DNA of 64,000 nucleotides. It comes from Acidobacteriota bacterium. Lineage in GTDB: Bacteria; Acidobacteriota; Terriglobia; UBA7540. Each line of letters begins with the position of its first letter. The stretch's first letter is position 1. The translations under genes and the position numbers were made by a program. The notes beneath the pieces were generated by a model. That model had not been told where the DNA came from, ran no database searches, and worked only from the letters and a program-made list of their open reading frames with translations. Below, piece by piece: positions 17,641-26,168 of this stretch. The DNA lies in assembly GCA_902812415.1 (NCBI GenBank), contig CADDZJ010000008.1:1-64000 (forward strand), given 5' to 3'.

Positions 17641-18167
17641 GAATTTCCTCCTGGATGTCTCGCATCAGAGCGTAGGCCGCGACGGACTTCCCGCTCCCGG
17701 CGCTCGGGCTTGAGGACCTGAAGCAGCCGGTCCGCCAAGTCCGGCGTTTCAAGAATCGCTCCCAACAGGATGAGGCACTTCCTTGTGTCTTTATGCCTGG
17801 CGATTTCGAGGAGCGCGTGGCTGACTTCCGGATCGCGGCGGAAACGCTCGGCTCCCTGGATCAACCACAAATCAAGTTTCTCTTCCGGTTCCGGCAACGC
17901 CGACGTAAGCTCGTAATGAAAGCCCTCCGGGTCATCCACCAGATACCCCGGATGCACTTTGAAGAACTTTGCCAGCAGCATCCGCGTCCTGTTCGTAAGA
18001 TGGGGGCGCACGCCGCTTTCGATCTGCGAAAGATAAGACTGACTGATCGATTTTTTGAGCTCCCTCCCGATGGCCCTGGAGACTTCAAGTTGCGTCATTT
18101 CCCGGCCCAGCCCCCGAAGGGTTCCTTCCACGGACCGCAGATACCGGATTTTTTCTCCTAGCTTCAT
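17637..18167 (-). CDS. XRE-family HTH regulator of the PspA/flotillin locus
   Basis: A 176-residue cytoplasmic regulator. Residues 1-70 form an extended HTH (MKLGEKIRYLRSVEGTLRG, then MTQLEVSRAIGRELKKSISQ, then SYLSQIESGVRPHLTNRTRM). A helical C-terminal domain follows (FFKVHPGYLVDDPEGFHYEL onward). The start at 18167 is favoured because the HTH begins there and tandem operator-like repeats (18175-18210) lie immediately upstream; the open frame to 18281 would translate through them. No Shine-Dalgarno is evident, so the transcript may be leaderless. It is coupled to the DUF4019 gene by a 4-base overlap and probably regulates its own operon. Confidence 0.85.
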   Translation of the reverse strand: MKLGEKIRYLRSVEGTLRGLGREMTQLEVSRAIGRELKKSISQSYLSQIESGVRPHLTNRTRMLLAKFFKVHPGYLVDDPEGFHYELTSALPEPEEKLDLWLIQGAERFRRDPEVSHALLEIARHKDTRKCLILLGAILETPDLADRLLQVLKPERREREVRRGLRSDARHPGGNS

Positions 18168-18174
18168 TCGATTA

Positions 18175-18210
18175 CATATTGCGATTACGATATCGCATAT
18201 TGCAATTACG
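18175..18210 (-). promoter_or_regulatory. Tandem operator-like direct repeats upstream of the XRE regulator
   Basis: Two 15-base repeats, CATATTGCGATTACG (18175-18189) and CATATTGCAATTACG (18196-18210) on the plus strand, differ at one base and are spaced exactly 21 bases apart, two helical turns. They end 7 bases from the regulator's start codon. Spacing and position fit an autoregulatory site, by inference. Confidence 0.6.
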
Positions 18211-18322
18211 CTGTCGAGAAAAATGTTTCCTTTGAATTCAAGAACTTGGAGGCGCTTTAAAGCCTCACTCTGCTCGCCCAACAGGTTGGGGTCGGCAAAT
18301 GCGGTGCGGGCTTGCAGTTCGA

Positions 18323-18865
18323 TTAGGCCAGGCGCAACAGTTTGGCGCTGTTCTCAACGCCCTGTCCTTCCTGCGCGTAAATCTTCTCGACGCGGCCGGG
18401 CCGTGGCGCGCGGACTTCGTTCTGCATCTTCATGGCTTCAATCACCAGCAACCCCTGGCCCTGGCGGACGCTCGCGCCCTCGGCGGTCAATATCTTGACG
18501 ATCCGCCCGGGCATCGGCGCCAGGATTTCCTGCGGTCTATCCTGCGCATGGGACGCCTCTCCCGGGCGGCGCCTTCTCGGATCCTGCAATTCCACAAAAA
18601 AGACCTGGGCGTCGACGCTGACTTCATAGAAGCCGTTGGGCTGAGCCGGATTCCCGGCCTTTCGGATGGCGACTTCATAAGAGACGCCATCCAGGATCAG
18701 GGAATAGACGTCCGGCGCAACTTCCACCCAATCAAACTCACCCGTCTCGCCATCCAGAATGTAGGGAAGCCTCGTCCTGTCGGTTGAAGCGAGCTCGCGC
18801 GCGGCAAGATCGAGCGTATGTTCCGATTGCCGGGAACCGGACCGGGTTTTAACGTGAAACTTCAT
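18323..18865 (-). CDS. Biotin carboxyl carrier (biotinyl-domain) protein of an acyl-CoA carboxylase
   Basis: A 180-residue protein with a C-terminal biotinyl domain (about residues 112-180: LAPMPGRIVKILTAEGASVR). It contains the biotinylation motif EAMKM (143-147), with K146 as the expected biotin site. The N-terminal part (about 35-95) is a small beta domain like the linker in acyl-CoA carboxylase alpha chains. It starts four bases after the biotin carboxylase stop. Together they make the alpha half of an acetyl-, propionyl- or methylcrotonyl-type carboxylase split into two proteins. No carboxyltransferase gene is in the window, so the acyl substrate is unknown. Confidence 0.9.
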   Translation of the reverse strand: MKFHVKTRSGSRQSEHTLDLAARELASTDRTRLPYILDGETGEFDWVEVAPDVYSLILDGVSYEVAIRKAGNPAQPNGFYEVSVDAQVFFVELQDPRRRRPGEASHAQDRPQEILAPMPGRIVKILTAEGASVRQGQGLLVIEAMKMQNEVRAPRPGRVEKIYAQEGQGVENSAKLLRLA

Positions 18866-18869
18866 CCAT

Positions 18870-20381
18870 TTAACGGGGCTTCTGATCCATCAACTGCCTG
18901 CGACCAGCGGCTTTCCACCCACTCTCTTTACGAGGCGCAGACGGAACAGGCTCGTGCAAAGATCGTCGTCCGGCGGCGATGGCTGCGGCAAGCGCCGCCA
19001 CGCGTTCCGCATCCGCACTCGCGCCATCCAGCGCAAAGCCGTTTTCGAGCAGGCGATCGATGAACCCGGTGTCGAAGTTGCCGGAAATGAAATCCGGATG
19101 TTCCAGCACGCGGAGGAAAAAAGGAATATTCGTTTTAATTCCGCTCACTTCGTATTCCTCGAGCGCGCGACGCATCCGCGCCAGCGCTTCCGGGCGGTTC
19201 ACGTCCCAGACCACAAGCTTGGAAAGCAGCGGATCGTATTCAATCGGCACTGTCCATCCCTCAAAGATGCCGCTGTCATCCCGAATGCCAGGCCCGGAGG
19301 GAGTCCTTAAGCCGCGGATCAGGCCCGGCGACGGGAAAAAGTTGTTCTCAGGGTCTTCGGCATAAATGCGGCATTCCAGAGCATGGCCGCGTTGCCGCAC
19401 TTGCTCCTGCCGCCAGCGCAAGGGCTCCCCTGCGGCAATGCGAATCTGCTCTTTGACCAGGTCGACGCCCAACACAGCCTCCGTCACCGGATGCTCCACC
19501 TGCAGCCGAGTGTTCATCTCAAGGAAGTAGAATTTCCTGTCCTGATCGACCAGAAATTCGACCGTGCCGGCGTTCCAATAGCCCGCCAGCTTGCCAATCC
19601 GCGCGGCGGTCTCGCCCATCTGAGCGCGGAGAGAATCATCGAGGAAGGGCGAGGGAGATTCCTCCACCACTTTCTGATGGCGGCGCTGAAGCGAACATTC
19701 GCGCTCGCACAAGTGAATCAGATGGCCGTGCCGGTCGCCCAGAATCTGGACTTCGATATGACGCGGCCGCTCGAGATACTTCTCAATATAAATCGAAGGG
19801 TCCTTGAAAGCGTTTTGCGCTTCGGACCGCGCCGTGCGAAAGGCGGATTCCAGTTCTCCCTCATTGCGCACCCGCCGTAACCCTTTCCCCCCTCCTCCGG
19901 CTGCCGCCTTCAACATCAAAGGATAGCCAATCTCCCGGGCCACGCGGCGAACCTCGTCAAAACTTTCGAGGTTGTGATCCGTGCCGGGCACGACCGGCAG
20001 GCCCGCACCGATCAGCGCTTGGCGCGCCGCCGTCTTCGACCCCATCAACTCCATAGACCGGGCGGAGGGGCCAATGAAGTTCAGCCCTTCGGCTTCGCAC
20101 GCCTGGGCGAACTCGGCGTTTTCAGAAAGGAAGCCATAGCCAGGATGGATGGCTTCAGCCCCGCTGCGCTTCGCAGCCTCCAGAATTCGATCGATTCGTA
20201 AGTAACTTTCAATCGAAGGCGCCGAGCCCACATGAAAGGCTTCATCGGCATAGCGCACATGAAGGGCTTTGCGATCCGCATCGGAGTAGACAGCTACGGT
20301 GTGAATCCCCATCTCACGACAGGCTCGCATCACTCGTAGAGCGATCTCGCCGCGATTAGCGACCAGAATTTTTTTGAACAT
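18870..20381 (-). CDS. accC: Biotin carboxylase subunit of an acyl-CoA carboxylase
   Basis: A 503-residue ATP-grasp enzyme that carboxylates biotin on the carrier protein using ATP and bicarbonate. It starts MFKKILVANRGEIALRVMRA, has the glycine-rich ATP loop KAAAGGGGKGLRRV, the catalytic ERECSLQRRHQKVVEESPSP block and EMNTRLQVEHPVTEAVLGVD, followed by the C-terminal Biotin_carb_C domain. Length is that of acyl-CoA carboxylase biotin carboxylases (fatty-acid-synthesis AccC is about 450), with about 45 low-complexity residues at the C-terminus. It is the first gene of a two-gene operon with the BCCP. A TATAAT on the minus strand lies 27 bases upstream (20408-20413). Confidence 0.95.
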   Translation of the reverse strand: MFKKILVANRGEIALRVMRACREMGIHTVAVYSDADRKALHVRYADEAFHVGSAPSIESYLRIDRILEAAKRSGAEAIHPGYGFLSENAEFAQACEAEGLNFIGPSARSMELMGSKTAARQALIGAGLPVVPGTDHNLESFDEVRRVAREIGYPLMLKAAAGGGGKGLRRVRNEGELESAFRTARSEAQNAFKDPSIYIEKYLERPRHIEVQILGDRHGHLIHLCERECSLQRRHQKVVEESPSPFLDDSLRAQMGETAARIGKLAGYWNAGTVEFLVDQDRKFYFLEMNTRLQVEHPVTEAVLGVDLVKEQIRIAAGEPLRWRQEQVRQRGHALECRIYAEDPENNFFPSPGLIRGLRTPSGPGIRDDSGIFEGWTVPIEYDPLLSKLVVWDVNRPEALARMRRALEEYEVSGIKTNIPFFLRVLEHPDFISGNFDTGFIDRLLENGFALDGASADAERVAALAAAIAAGRRSLHEPVPSAPRKESGWKAAGRRQLMDQKPR

Positions 20382-20407
20382 CCTTTGCCGAATCCCCCGG
20401 AGTTTTG

Positions 20408-20413
20408 ATTATA
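20408..20413 (-). promoter_or_regulatory. Candidate -10 element for accC
   Basis: A perfect TATAAT on the minus strand, 27 bases before the accC start codon. The -35 region is poor, so this is only a tentative call. Confidence 0.35.
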
Positions 20414-20542
20414 CTCGTCTGTCGCCGACCGTTGGATGTTGGCGCAAGATGCTGGGCGCGCCTCGCGCCCGGCGCGCGCGAGCGACTGCATCGCTGCCGG
20501 CAAAATGCCGGCGCTATCAAGGCGCGAAGCGCCTATTGAAAA

Positions 20543-20649
20543 TTACAAATTATCGTGACAACGAAAACTGTAACGGCGCTGTCCCCAGCGCCGAAAAACG
20601 CCGGTGAGGACACCGGCGCTACACAAAACGACGTCACGATAATTTGTAA
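20543..20649. repeat. Double-hairpin repeat with 17-bp perfect terminal inverted repeats (copy B)
   Basis: The ends are TTACAAATTATCGTGAC (20543-20559) and its exact complement (20633-20649). Inside are two stems, GGCGCTGTCCCCAGCGCC and CGCCGGTGAGGACACCGGCG. It is the most complete copy of the family (107 bp) and fills most of the gap between accC and the sugar isomerase-like gene. The start of that gene lies only 24 bases further. Confidence 0.8.
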
Positions 20650-20672
20650 ACCTCAGTAATCCGAGGAATCGA

Positions 20673-21518
20673 ATGAAAATTTCCCGACGCCAATTGATGA
20701 CGAGCCTCGCTGCCGCAGCGGCGATTCCCGCCTGGGCTCGTGTAGGCCAGGTTGAAATCGGCGTCTGCAGCCGAACTCAGAATTTTCCGAAGGCTGTTTC
20801 CTATGGATTCGACTATCTGGAGCCATCGGTCTCCGAGATTGCTGCGATGAGCATCGATGCGTTTGAGCGCCTCAAACAGGAAGTGCAGGCTGCGCCGATT
20901 CGTTGCGAAAGCTTTAATGGCTTTATTCGCAGCTTGCGCGTGGTCGGGGATGATGTTAATCCGCAAGCGCTTCAGAACTACATGGAATCGTCTCTTGAAC
21001 GTTGCCACGAACTGGGCGGCACGACTGTAGTCTGGGGAAGCGCCAGTTCGCGGAACGTGCCGCCTGGATTCCCGCGCGAGCGGGCCTGGAAGCAGATCCA
21101 ATCATTTCTCCGGTTGGCGGATGAAGTGGCGGGACCCAAGGGAATCATCGTCGCGATTGAGCCTTTGCGAACGCAGGAAAGCAACATCCTGAATACCGGC
21201 GCGGAGGCGTTGCGATTGGTGCATGAAGTCCATCGCCCTCATATTCGGATGATCATCGATTACTATCATCTACGTGAGATGAACGAAGACCCTGAAATCA
21301 TCTGGCGCGCCCGAAAAGAAATTGTTCATTTCCACTTTGCCAATCCCCATGGCCGGGTTTGGCCCAGGAGCCCCTCGGAGGACCCGGAATATGGGCGGTT
21401 CTTTGAGTTGGTCAAAAGGATTCGCTATCGCGGTGGAATTTCCATTGAGGCGCGAGGAAGCTTCGAGAGAGACGCCAGGGCGAGCCTTGCTTTCTTTCGG
21501 GAAGAATTGGCGCAATAG
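20673..21518 (+). CDS. Exported sugar phosphate isomerase/epimerase-like protein (xylose isomerase-like TIM barrel)
   Basis: A 281-residue protein with a Tat-type signal (MKISRRQLMTSLAAAAAIPA, twin arginine at 5-6) and an AP-endonuclease-2/xylose isomerase-like barrel. Recognisable parts are IVAIEPLRTQESNILNTGAE, IRMIIDYYHLREMNED (a metal-binding Asp/His region), VHFHFANPHG, and GGISIEARGSFERDARASL near the end, placing Glu, Asp, His and Glu at typical metal-ligand positions. GAGGAA precedes the ATG. Substrate is unknown. Proteins of this type are frequent in Acidobacteriota carbohydrate loci, and a second, unrelated-in-detail member lies at 39546-40475. Confidence 0.85.
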   Translation: MKISRRQLMTSLAAAAAIPAWARVGQVEIGVCSRTQNFPKAVSYGFDYLEPSVSEIAAMSIDAFERLKQEVQAAPIRCESFNGFIRSLRVVGDDVNPQALQNYMESSLERCHELGGTTVVWGSASSRNVPPGFPRERAWKQIQSFLRLADEVAGPKGIIVAIEPLRTQESNILNTGAEALRLVHEVHRPHIRMIIDYYHLREMNEDPEIIWRARKEIVHFHFANPHGRVWPRSPSEDPEYGRFFELVKRIRYRGGISIEARGSFERDARASLAFFREELAQ

Positions 21519-21714
21519 TTCTTGAAAACTACCCTCATCCTGAGCGTCCCATGCGGGCGCCTCCGCCACCTCAAGGCCGAAACCCATGATCCTCGCTGAC
21601 TGATGTGGTGGTGCAGGACGCCCATTCTGCAAGAAAAGGCGAACATCCGCCAGCGGTCAATCGAAAGTTTGCAGGGCTTCACACTTCTGCCTTGCGCTGA
21701 ACTGCGAATTCCGA

Positions 21715-22014
21715 TCAGCCTGCCGTCGCGGTTGTCCGCCTTTGCTGGAAGCACTCCCGGCAATAAACCGGTCGTCCCTGAGTGAGCTTGAAAGGCACCG
21801 TAGTTTCTTTACCGCATTGCGAGCATACCGTGGTGGTCACAACACGAGTAGGACCAACCCCTCCCCCCGACTGGGTGCGCTTCGCCTTGCAATTCTTGCA
21901 CCGTTTAGGCTCGTTCTTGAAGCCCTTATCCGCGTAGAACATCTGTTCCCCGGCGGTGAAGACAAACTCGGTTCCGCACTCAACGCATTTCAGGACTTTG
22001 TCCTTGTACTCCAT
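21715..22014 (-). CDS. Small zinc-ribbon protein (CxxC-x17-CxxC type)
   Basis: A 99-residue protein with four pairs of cysteines: VLKCVECGTEF and RCKNCKAKR in the first half, VCSQCGKETTVPF and VYCRECFQQR in the second, i.e. two zinc ribbons. The first has the 17-residue spacing of the family named for it. Such proteins are common in Acidobacteriota and Chloroflexota and are of unknown function; nucleic-acid binding is often supposed. It is on the same strand as and 95 bp downstream of rpsU, so may be co-transcribed. Confidence 0.85.
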   Translation of the reverse strand: MEYKDKVLKCVECGTEFVFTAGEQMFYADKGFKNEPKRCKNCKAKRTQSGGGVGPTRVVTTTVCSQCGKETTVPFKLTQGRPVYCRECFQQRRTTATAG

Positions 22015-22108
22015 GGGGATTCCCCCTTGTGCTGACGATCTGTTTCGTTGCGCCGGGATAATGGGTGGGGCAAGACTCAGAACTTTTCGCGCTTATGGTC
22101 CAGAGCGT

Positions 22109-22306
22109 TTACTCCCTCTCCAACCGGGCCTTCTTGCGGACCCGCTTGCGCGCCAGCGCCTCTTTCACGCGGCGTTTTTCTCCTGGTTTCAAATAGTACG
22201 AGTGACGTTTAATCTCTTTGATGATGTCTTCCTGCTGCACCTTGCGCTTAAAGCGTCGCAGGGCATTTTCTAGAGATTCGCCTTCCTGAAGCCGAACTTC
22301 AGCCAA
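22109..22306 (-). CDS. rpsU: 30S ribosomal protein S21
   Basis: A 65-residue, highly basic ribosomal protein: AEVRLQEGESLENALRRFKR, then KVQQEDIIKEIKRHSYYLKP, then a Lys/Arg-rich end. A TTG at 22306 is taken as start because it yields the usual S21 N-terminus (M-AEVRL) and has GGGGGTG about 9 bases upstream; the open frame extends to 22459 but those residues are not S21-like. S21 binds near the 3' end of 16S rRNA and aids initiation. Confidence 0.93.
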   Translation of the reverse strand: MAEVRLQEGESLENALRRFKRKVQQEDIIKEIKRHSYYLKPGEKRRVKEALARKRVRKKARLERE

Positions 22307-22741
22307 GCTTAGTACACCCCCATTTCCTAGTGAGATCACGAAACCATCAGTGTGGTTATAGCTGTTGAGATTCTCGCCTTGCCGCCTCAATAAGTCAAGC
22401 CTTTTTTGGCTTTGCTCAGCGAACGGCCCGCGCTTTTTTCGATAACTTTCGGAATGCACAAACTCCGTTTAACTATGAATGAATAGCAAGTTGGTTATAA
22501 AACTCATGCGAAGAATTGCTTTCCCGCTGCTCCCATGCGATCTTCGACCTCTCTGAAACAGCTTGGAAATCGGCAAATGTCCCGCTCGGCCAAGCCGTTC
22601 ACGAGGGCATAGGATCGGACTAAACAGAACAGAAAACATAAATTCCTCTTGTGCTGGTCGCGCGACCATGATAAATAATCCTGCCTGATTGATCCAAACT
22701 CAGGAACTTCGCTCTGCTGATGAAGGAAAGGTGAGTCCCCA
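22307..22741. other. Intergenic region (435 bp) between rpsU and the GH78-like gene
   Basis: It must carry divergent promoters for rpsU (minus) and the glycosidase gene (plus). Translated frames here are not protein-like. No hairpin repeat, RNA gene or clear promoter could be singled out. Confidence 0.4.
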
Positions 22742-25126
22742 TTGAAGAACCCTTTGCGCCTTTTCTGCTTGATCGTACTATTTTCGTTCGTGCTTCAAAT
22801 TTTCGCCGCCACTCCGATAGATCCCACCCAGGATCTGCTCCATCATCTCTGGAGCGCTCATTGGATCACTTGCCCAAACGCGCCACAGCGCGAGTTTGGA
22901 GTTTATTTTTTCCGTAAATCTTTCACCAAAAGCGCAGCGCCTGCCCGGTTTGTGATCCACGTGAGCGCGGATAATCGCTACCAATTGTTTGTGAACGGAG
23001 TTCGCGCGCTTCTCGGTCCTGCCAAGGGCGACCTCTTCCATTGGCGGTTCGAGACTTTGGATATCGCGCGATACCTTCATCCAGGCAAGAATGTTCTGGC
23101 GGCTGTGGTCTGGAATTTTGCTGAAGAGGCGCCGATGGCCCAGATGACTTCACAGACAGGTTTCATCCTTCAGGGGAGCGGCGAGGGGACTGAAGTGGTG
23201 GATACCAATAACACCTGGAAAGTTCTGCGCAGTCGCGCCTTCCAGATGATTCCTGTCGGCAGCCAGACGCGCCATGCCTATACGGTGATTGGGCCGGGCG
23301 AACGAATCGACGGCTCGCTTTATCCCTGGGGATGGCAAGGAATTGACTATGATGACTCTGGATGGCAGCCTGCGAGCCAGCTTACTCCTGGCGGCCCGCG
23401 AGGAATCCAGGATTCCCCATCCCGGTGGATGCTGGTGCCGCGCAATATCCCTTTGATGGAGGAAAAGCCGCTGCGGCTGGCCCATGTCCGGCGCTACGAA
23501 GGGCCGGCGGGATTCCATCCCTCCGATGCGTTTCTTCAGGGTCATGCTCCCATCCGAATCCCTCCCCATTCCACAGTGACGATGCTTCTGGATCAAACCT
23601 ACGAAACCACGGCTTATCCTGAGCTTGCGGTAAGCGGCGGTCAGGGATCGGTGGTGACGCTCACCTATGCTGAAGCCCTGTTTGATTCGCATTTCCAGAA
23701 GGGCCATCGCAATGTGATTGAAGGCAAACACATCGAGGGTTATACCGATCAATTCCTGCCGGATGGCGGCGCGAATCGCCTCTTTCGCCCCCTCTGGTGG
23801 CGCACTTATCGTTACCTGCAAATCGAGGTGACCACCGCCGCAGCCCCTTTGGTTCTGGAAGACTTTCGGGGAGAATTTACGGCTTACCCCTTCACCCGCC
23901 GCGCGCAATTTGAAAGCGATGATCCTGCTTTGGAGAAAATCTGGCAAGTAGGCTGGAGAACGGCTCGTCTGTGCGCGCACGAGACCTACATGGATTGCCC
24001 TTATTACGAAGAGCTTCAGTATGTCGGCGACACCCGCATCCAAGCGCTGATTTCACTTTACATGACGGGCGATGACCGGCTGGTGAAGAACGCTATCGAG
24101 TGCATCAATGAGTCGCGCACCTCGGAGGGTTTGACACAAAGCCGATATCCCTCTCATCTTCCGCAATATATCCCTCCATTCTCACTTTTCTGGATCGGCA
24201 TGATGCATGACTTGTGGTGGTATCACGGAGACCAGGACTTTCTGTGCCAGTATCTTCAGAATGCGCGAGGCGTGCTCGGATGGTTTGCGGGGCGTTTGAC
24301 GGCATCCGGACTTTTGGGGCGGATGTCTTGGTGGGACTTTGTGGATTGGACGAAAGACTTCAAAAACGGAGTCCCCCCGCAGGAAACTGACGGCCAATCC
24401 TCCATCCTGAGCTTGCAGTTCGCTGCCGCTCTTTGGGAAGCCGCTGATCTGGAATCGGCTTTCGGAAGCGCCACGCAGGCTTCCCACGACCGGGAATTAG
24501 CGGCGCGGATCACCCAATCGGTCTACAAGAGCTGCTGGGACCCTGCGCGAGGACTGCTTGCGGACACCCCAGCTCACCGTCACTTCAGCCAGCATGCCAA
24601 CATCCTGGGTGTGCTCACCGATGCGATCCCTGTCGCGGGCCAGCATCGGGTTATGGAGACGGTTTTGAAAGACGCCACGCTCACCCAATGTTCGTATTAC
24701 TTTCGTTTTTATCTCTTTCGCGCCATGAAGAAGGCCGGGCTAGGCGACGATTACATCAGCCAGCTTGGCCCGTGGCGGCACATGCTGGACTTGGGGCTGA
24801 CCACTTTTGCCGAAACGCCTGAACCCACCCGCTCGGATTGCCACGCATGGAGCGCGCATCCCAATTTCGATTTGCTGGCGACGGTGGCTGGCATCGAACC
24901 CGCGGCGCCCGGCTTTCAGGAAGTTGCCATTCACCCTCATCTGGGTCCGCTCACGTGGCTTAAAGCGACTCTGCCTCATCCCCTGGGTGATATTATCGTT
25001 TCATACCGGAAACAGGGAAACGGACTCGCTGCCGATGTCACCCTGCCTGCCGGTCTGAATGGCCGTTTCTCTTGGAATGGCCAACAACGAGCGCTGCACG
25101 AAGGCACGCAGCATCTTGTGTTTTAA
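22742..25126 (+). CDS. Glycoside hydrolase family 78-like protein (alpha-L-rhamnosidase-like), exported
   Basis: A 794-residue protein starting with TTG after an AAAGGTGAG. Signal peptide: MKNPLRLFCLIVLFSFVLQI, then FA-A. Next come beta-sandwich domains like the GH78 N-terminal region (FVIHVSADNRYQLFVNGVRA; NVLAAVVWNFAEEAPMAQM). The (alpha/alpha)6 catalytic barrel starts at about residue 395 with the GH78-like acidic segment MDCPYYEELQYVGDTRIQ. A C-terminal beta domain contains EPTRSDCHAWSAHPNFDLL and ends with HPLGDIIVSYRKQGNGL. GH78 enzymes remove alpha-linked L-rhamnose from pectin, glycosides and gums. Family assignment is likely; the exact substrate is not determinable. Confidence 0.88.
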   Translation: MKNPLRLFCLIVLFSFVLQIFAATPIDPTQDLLHHLWSAHWITCPNAPQREFGVYFFRKSFTKSAAPARFVIHVSADNRYQLFVNGVRALLGPAKGDLFHWRFETLDIARYLHPGKNVLAAVVWNFAEEAPMAQMTSQTGFILQGSGEGTEVVDTNNTWKVLRSRAFQMIPVGSQTRHAYTVIGPGERIDGSLYPWGWQGIDYDDSGWQPASQLTPGGPRGIQDSPSRWMLVPRNIPLMEEKPLRLAHVRRYEGPAGFHPSDAFLQGHAPIRIPPHSTVTMLLDQTYETTAYPELAVSGGQGSVVTLTYAEALFDSHFQKGHRNVIEGKHIEGYTDQFLPDGGANRLFRPLWWRTYRYLQIEVTTAAAPLVLEDFRGEFTAYPFTRRAQFESDDPALEKIWQVGWRTARLCAHETYMDCPYYEELQYVGDTRIQALISLYMTGDDRLVKNAIECINESRTSEGLTQSRYPSHLPQYIPPFSLFWIGMMHDLWWYHGDQDFLCQYLQNARGVLGWFAGRLTASGLLGRMSWWDFVDWTKDFKNGVPPQETDGQSSILSLQFAAALWEAADLESAFGSATQASHDRELAARITQSVYKSCWDPARGLLADTPAHRHFSQHANILGVLTDAIPVAGQHRVMETVLKDATLTQCSYYFRFYLFRAMKKAGLGDDYISQLGPWRHMLDLGLTTFAETPEPTRSDCHAWSAHPNFDLLATVAGIEPAAPGFQEVAIHPHLGPLTWLKATLPHPLGDIIVSYRKQGNGLAADVTLPAGLNGRFSWNGQQRALHEGTQHLVF

Positions 25127-25445
25127 AGGATTATTCTCCGTTGCTAAAGCTCCGAGAAACGCTATCCAGTCGGATGTCAGATCAATAGCTGGACCAAACC
25201 CACGGGCGGGACGCCCGTGCCACGGTTGTGGCATGGCCATTCTGGCCATGACCACCCATGGTCCAGAAACGTTAGTGACACATGACTAAGGTTTTGGAGT
25301 CCGCCCAGAGCGCGCGCCGTGTGCCCCTAATTTTGAGCGAACGCCACGAGGCATATCGTGAATAATCCAGGCAGCGTTTTCAAAAACCTTGAGACTTCAG
25401 GCGGGGGCTGGTAGATTAAAGAGAGTTTGAATCAAGGAGCCATTT
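25127..25445. other. Intergenic region (319 bp) with a MITE-like element
   Basis: Most of it is occupied by the 125-bp element at 25166-25290. The remainder (25291-25445) is the upstream region of the TPR gene and ends in an AAGGAG ribosome-binding site before GTG 25446. No other gene is visible. Confidence 0.6.
25166..25290 (+). repeat. 125-bp MITE-like element (copy 1)
   Basis: It contains a long palindromic core (CGGGCGGGACGCCCGTG followed by CCACGGTTGTGG and ATGGCCATTCTGGCCAT) and the right end GTGACACATGACTAAG. It aligns end to end with the reverse complement of 50826-50950, with an unbroken identical core of over 35 bases. The left terminal inverted repeat is degenerate here. No open frame of note. 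Confidence 0.8.
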
Positions 25446-26168
25446 GTGGCCAGATTGACGCGTAAAGAACTTAAAAAGGATCCTTTTCTTTCCGTCTATT
25501 ACGACGACTTCGTAGAATTCGCGCAGAAGCACTACCAGAAGATTATCGTCGTCGTGATCGCGATCGCCGTGATCGTCTTTGCAGTCACGGCCTGGAAGCG
25601 TCACGAGCAACAGCAGGAAGTAAATGCAAACGCATTGTTGGGCGCGGCGCTAGCCACATTTCATGCTTACGTCGGCCAGGCTTCACAGGATGCCCTCGGG
25701 CCGGGCGTGCAAGCCTTCCCAACCGCCGCAGATAAATACAAGGCAGCGCTCAAAGAATTCAGCGCCGTCGTGGAAAAGTATCCTCGGCAAAAAGCCGCCG
25801 AGATCGCTCTCTATCACATGGGCATCTGCCAGGCCCAACTCGGCCAGGATCAGGCCGCCATGAAAACCCTGGAAGAGGCTGGCCGCGCTTCGGACCAAAA
25901 CATTGCTTCTCTGGCGCAATTCGCGCTGGCGGACGAGCTAGCCCGCAGCGGGAAAATCCCAGAAGCCGAAAAGATCTACCGGCAACTCGCCGAGCACCCA
26001 ACTGCGACCGTGCCGGCGCCCACCGCCTGGCTTGCGCTAGCGGACCTCTATCGCGCAAAAGAGCCTAACCAGGCGCGCGCGATTTATGAACGCGTAGCGA
26101 AAGAATACGGATCGAACGCCTACGTGGCTGAAACCGTCAAGCAACAACTTGCCAGCCTGCAACGATAA
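25446..26168 (+). CDS. Membrane-anchored TPR protein (YfgM/TPR_21-like)
   Basis: A 240-residue protein with a cytoplasmic N-terminal stretch, one transmembrane helix (about residues 34-54, IIVVVIAIAVIVFAVTAW) and a periplasmic TPR domain. Repeats include AAEIALYHMGICQAQLGQDQ, SLAQFALADELARSGKIPEA and PTAWLALADLYRAKEPNQA. This layout matches YfgM, which works with the periplasmic chaperone network and the Sec translocon. The GTG start has AAGGAG about 8 bases upstream. It stands alone between repeats, so context adds nothing. Confidence 0.83.
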   Translation: MARLTRKELKKDPFLSVYYDDFVEFAQKHYQKIIVVVIAIAVIVFAVTAWKRHEQQQEVNANALLGAALATFHAYVGQASQDALGPGVQAFPTAADKYKAALKEFSAVVEKYPRQKAAEIALYHMGICQAQLGQDQAAMKTLEEAGRASDQNIASLAQFALADELARSGKIPEAEKIYRQLAEHPTATVPAPTAWLALADLYRAKEPNQARAIYERVAKEYGSNAYVAETVKQQLASLQR

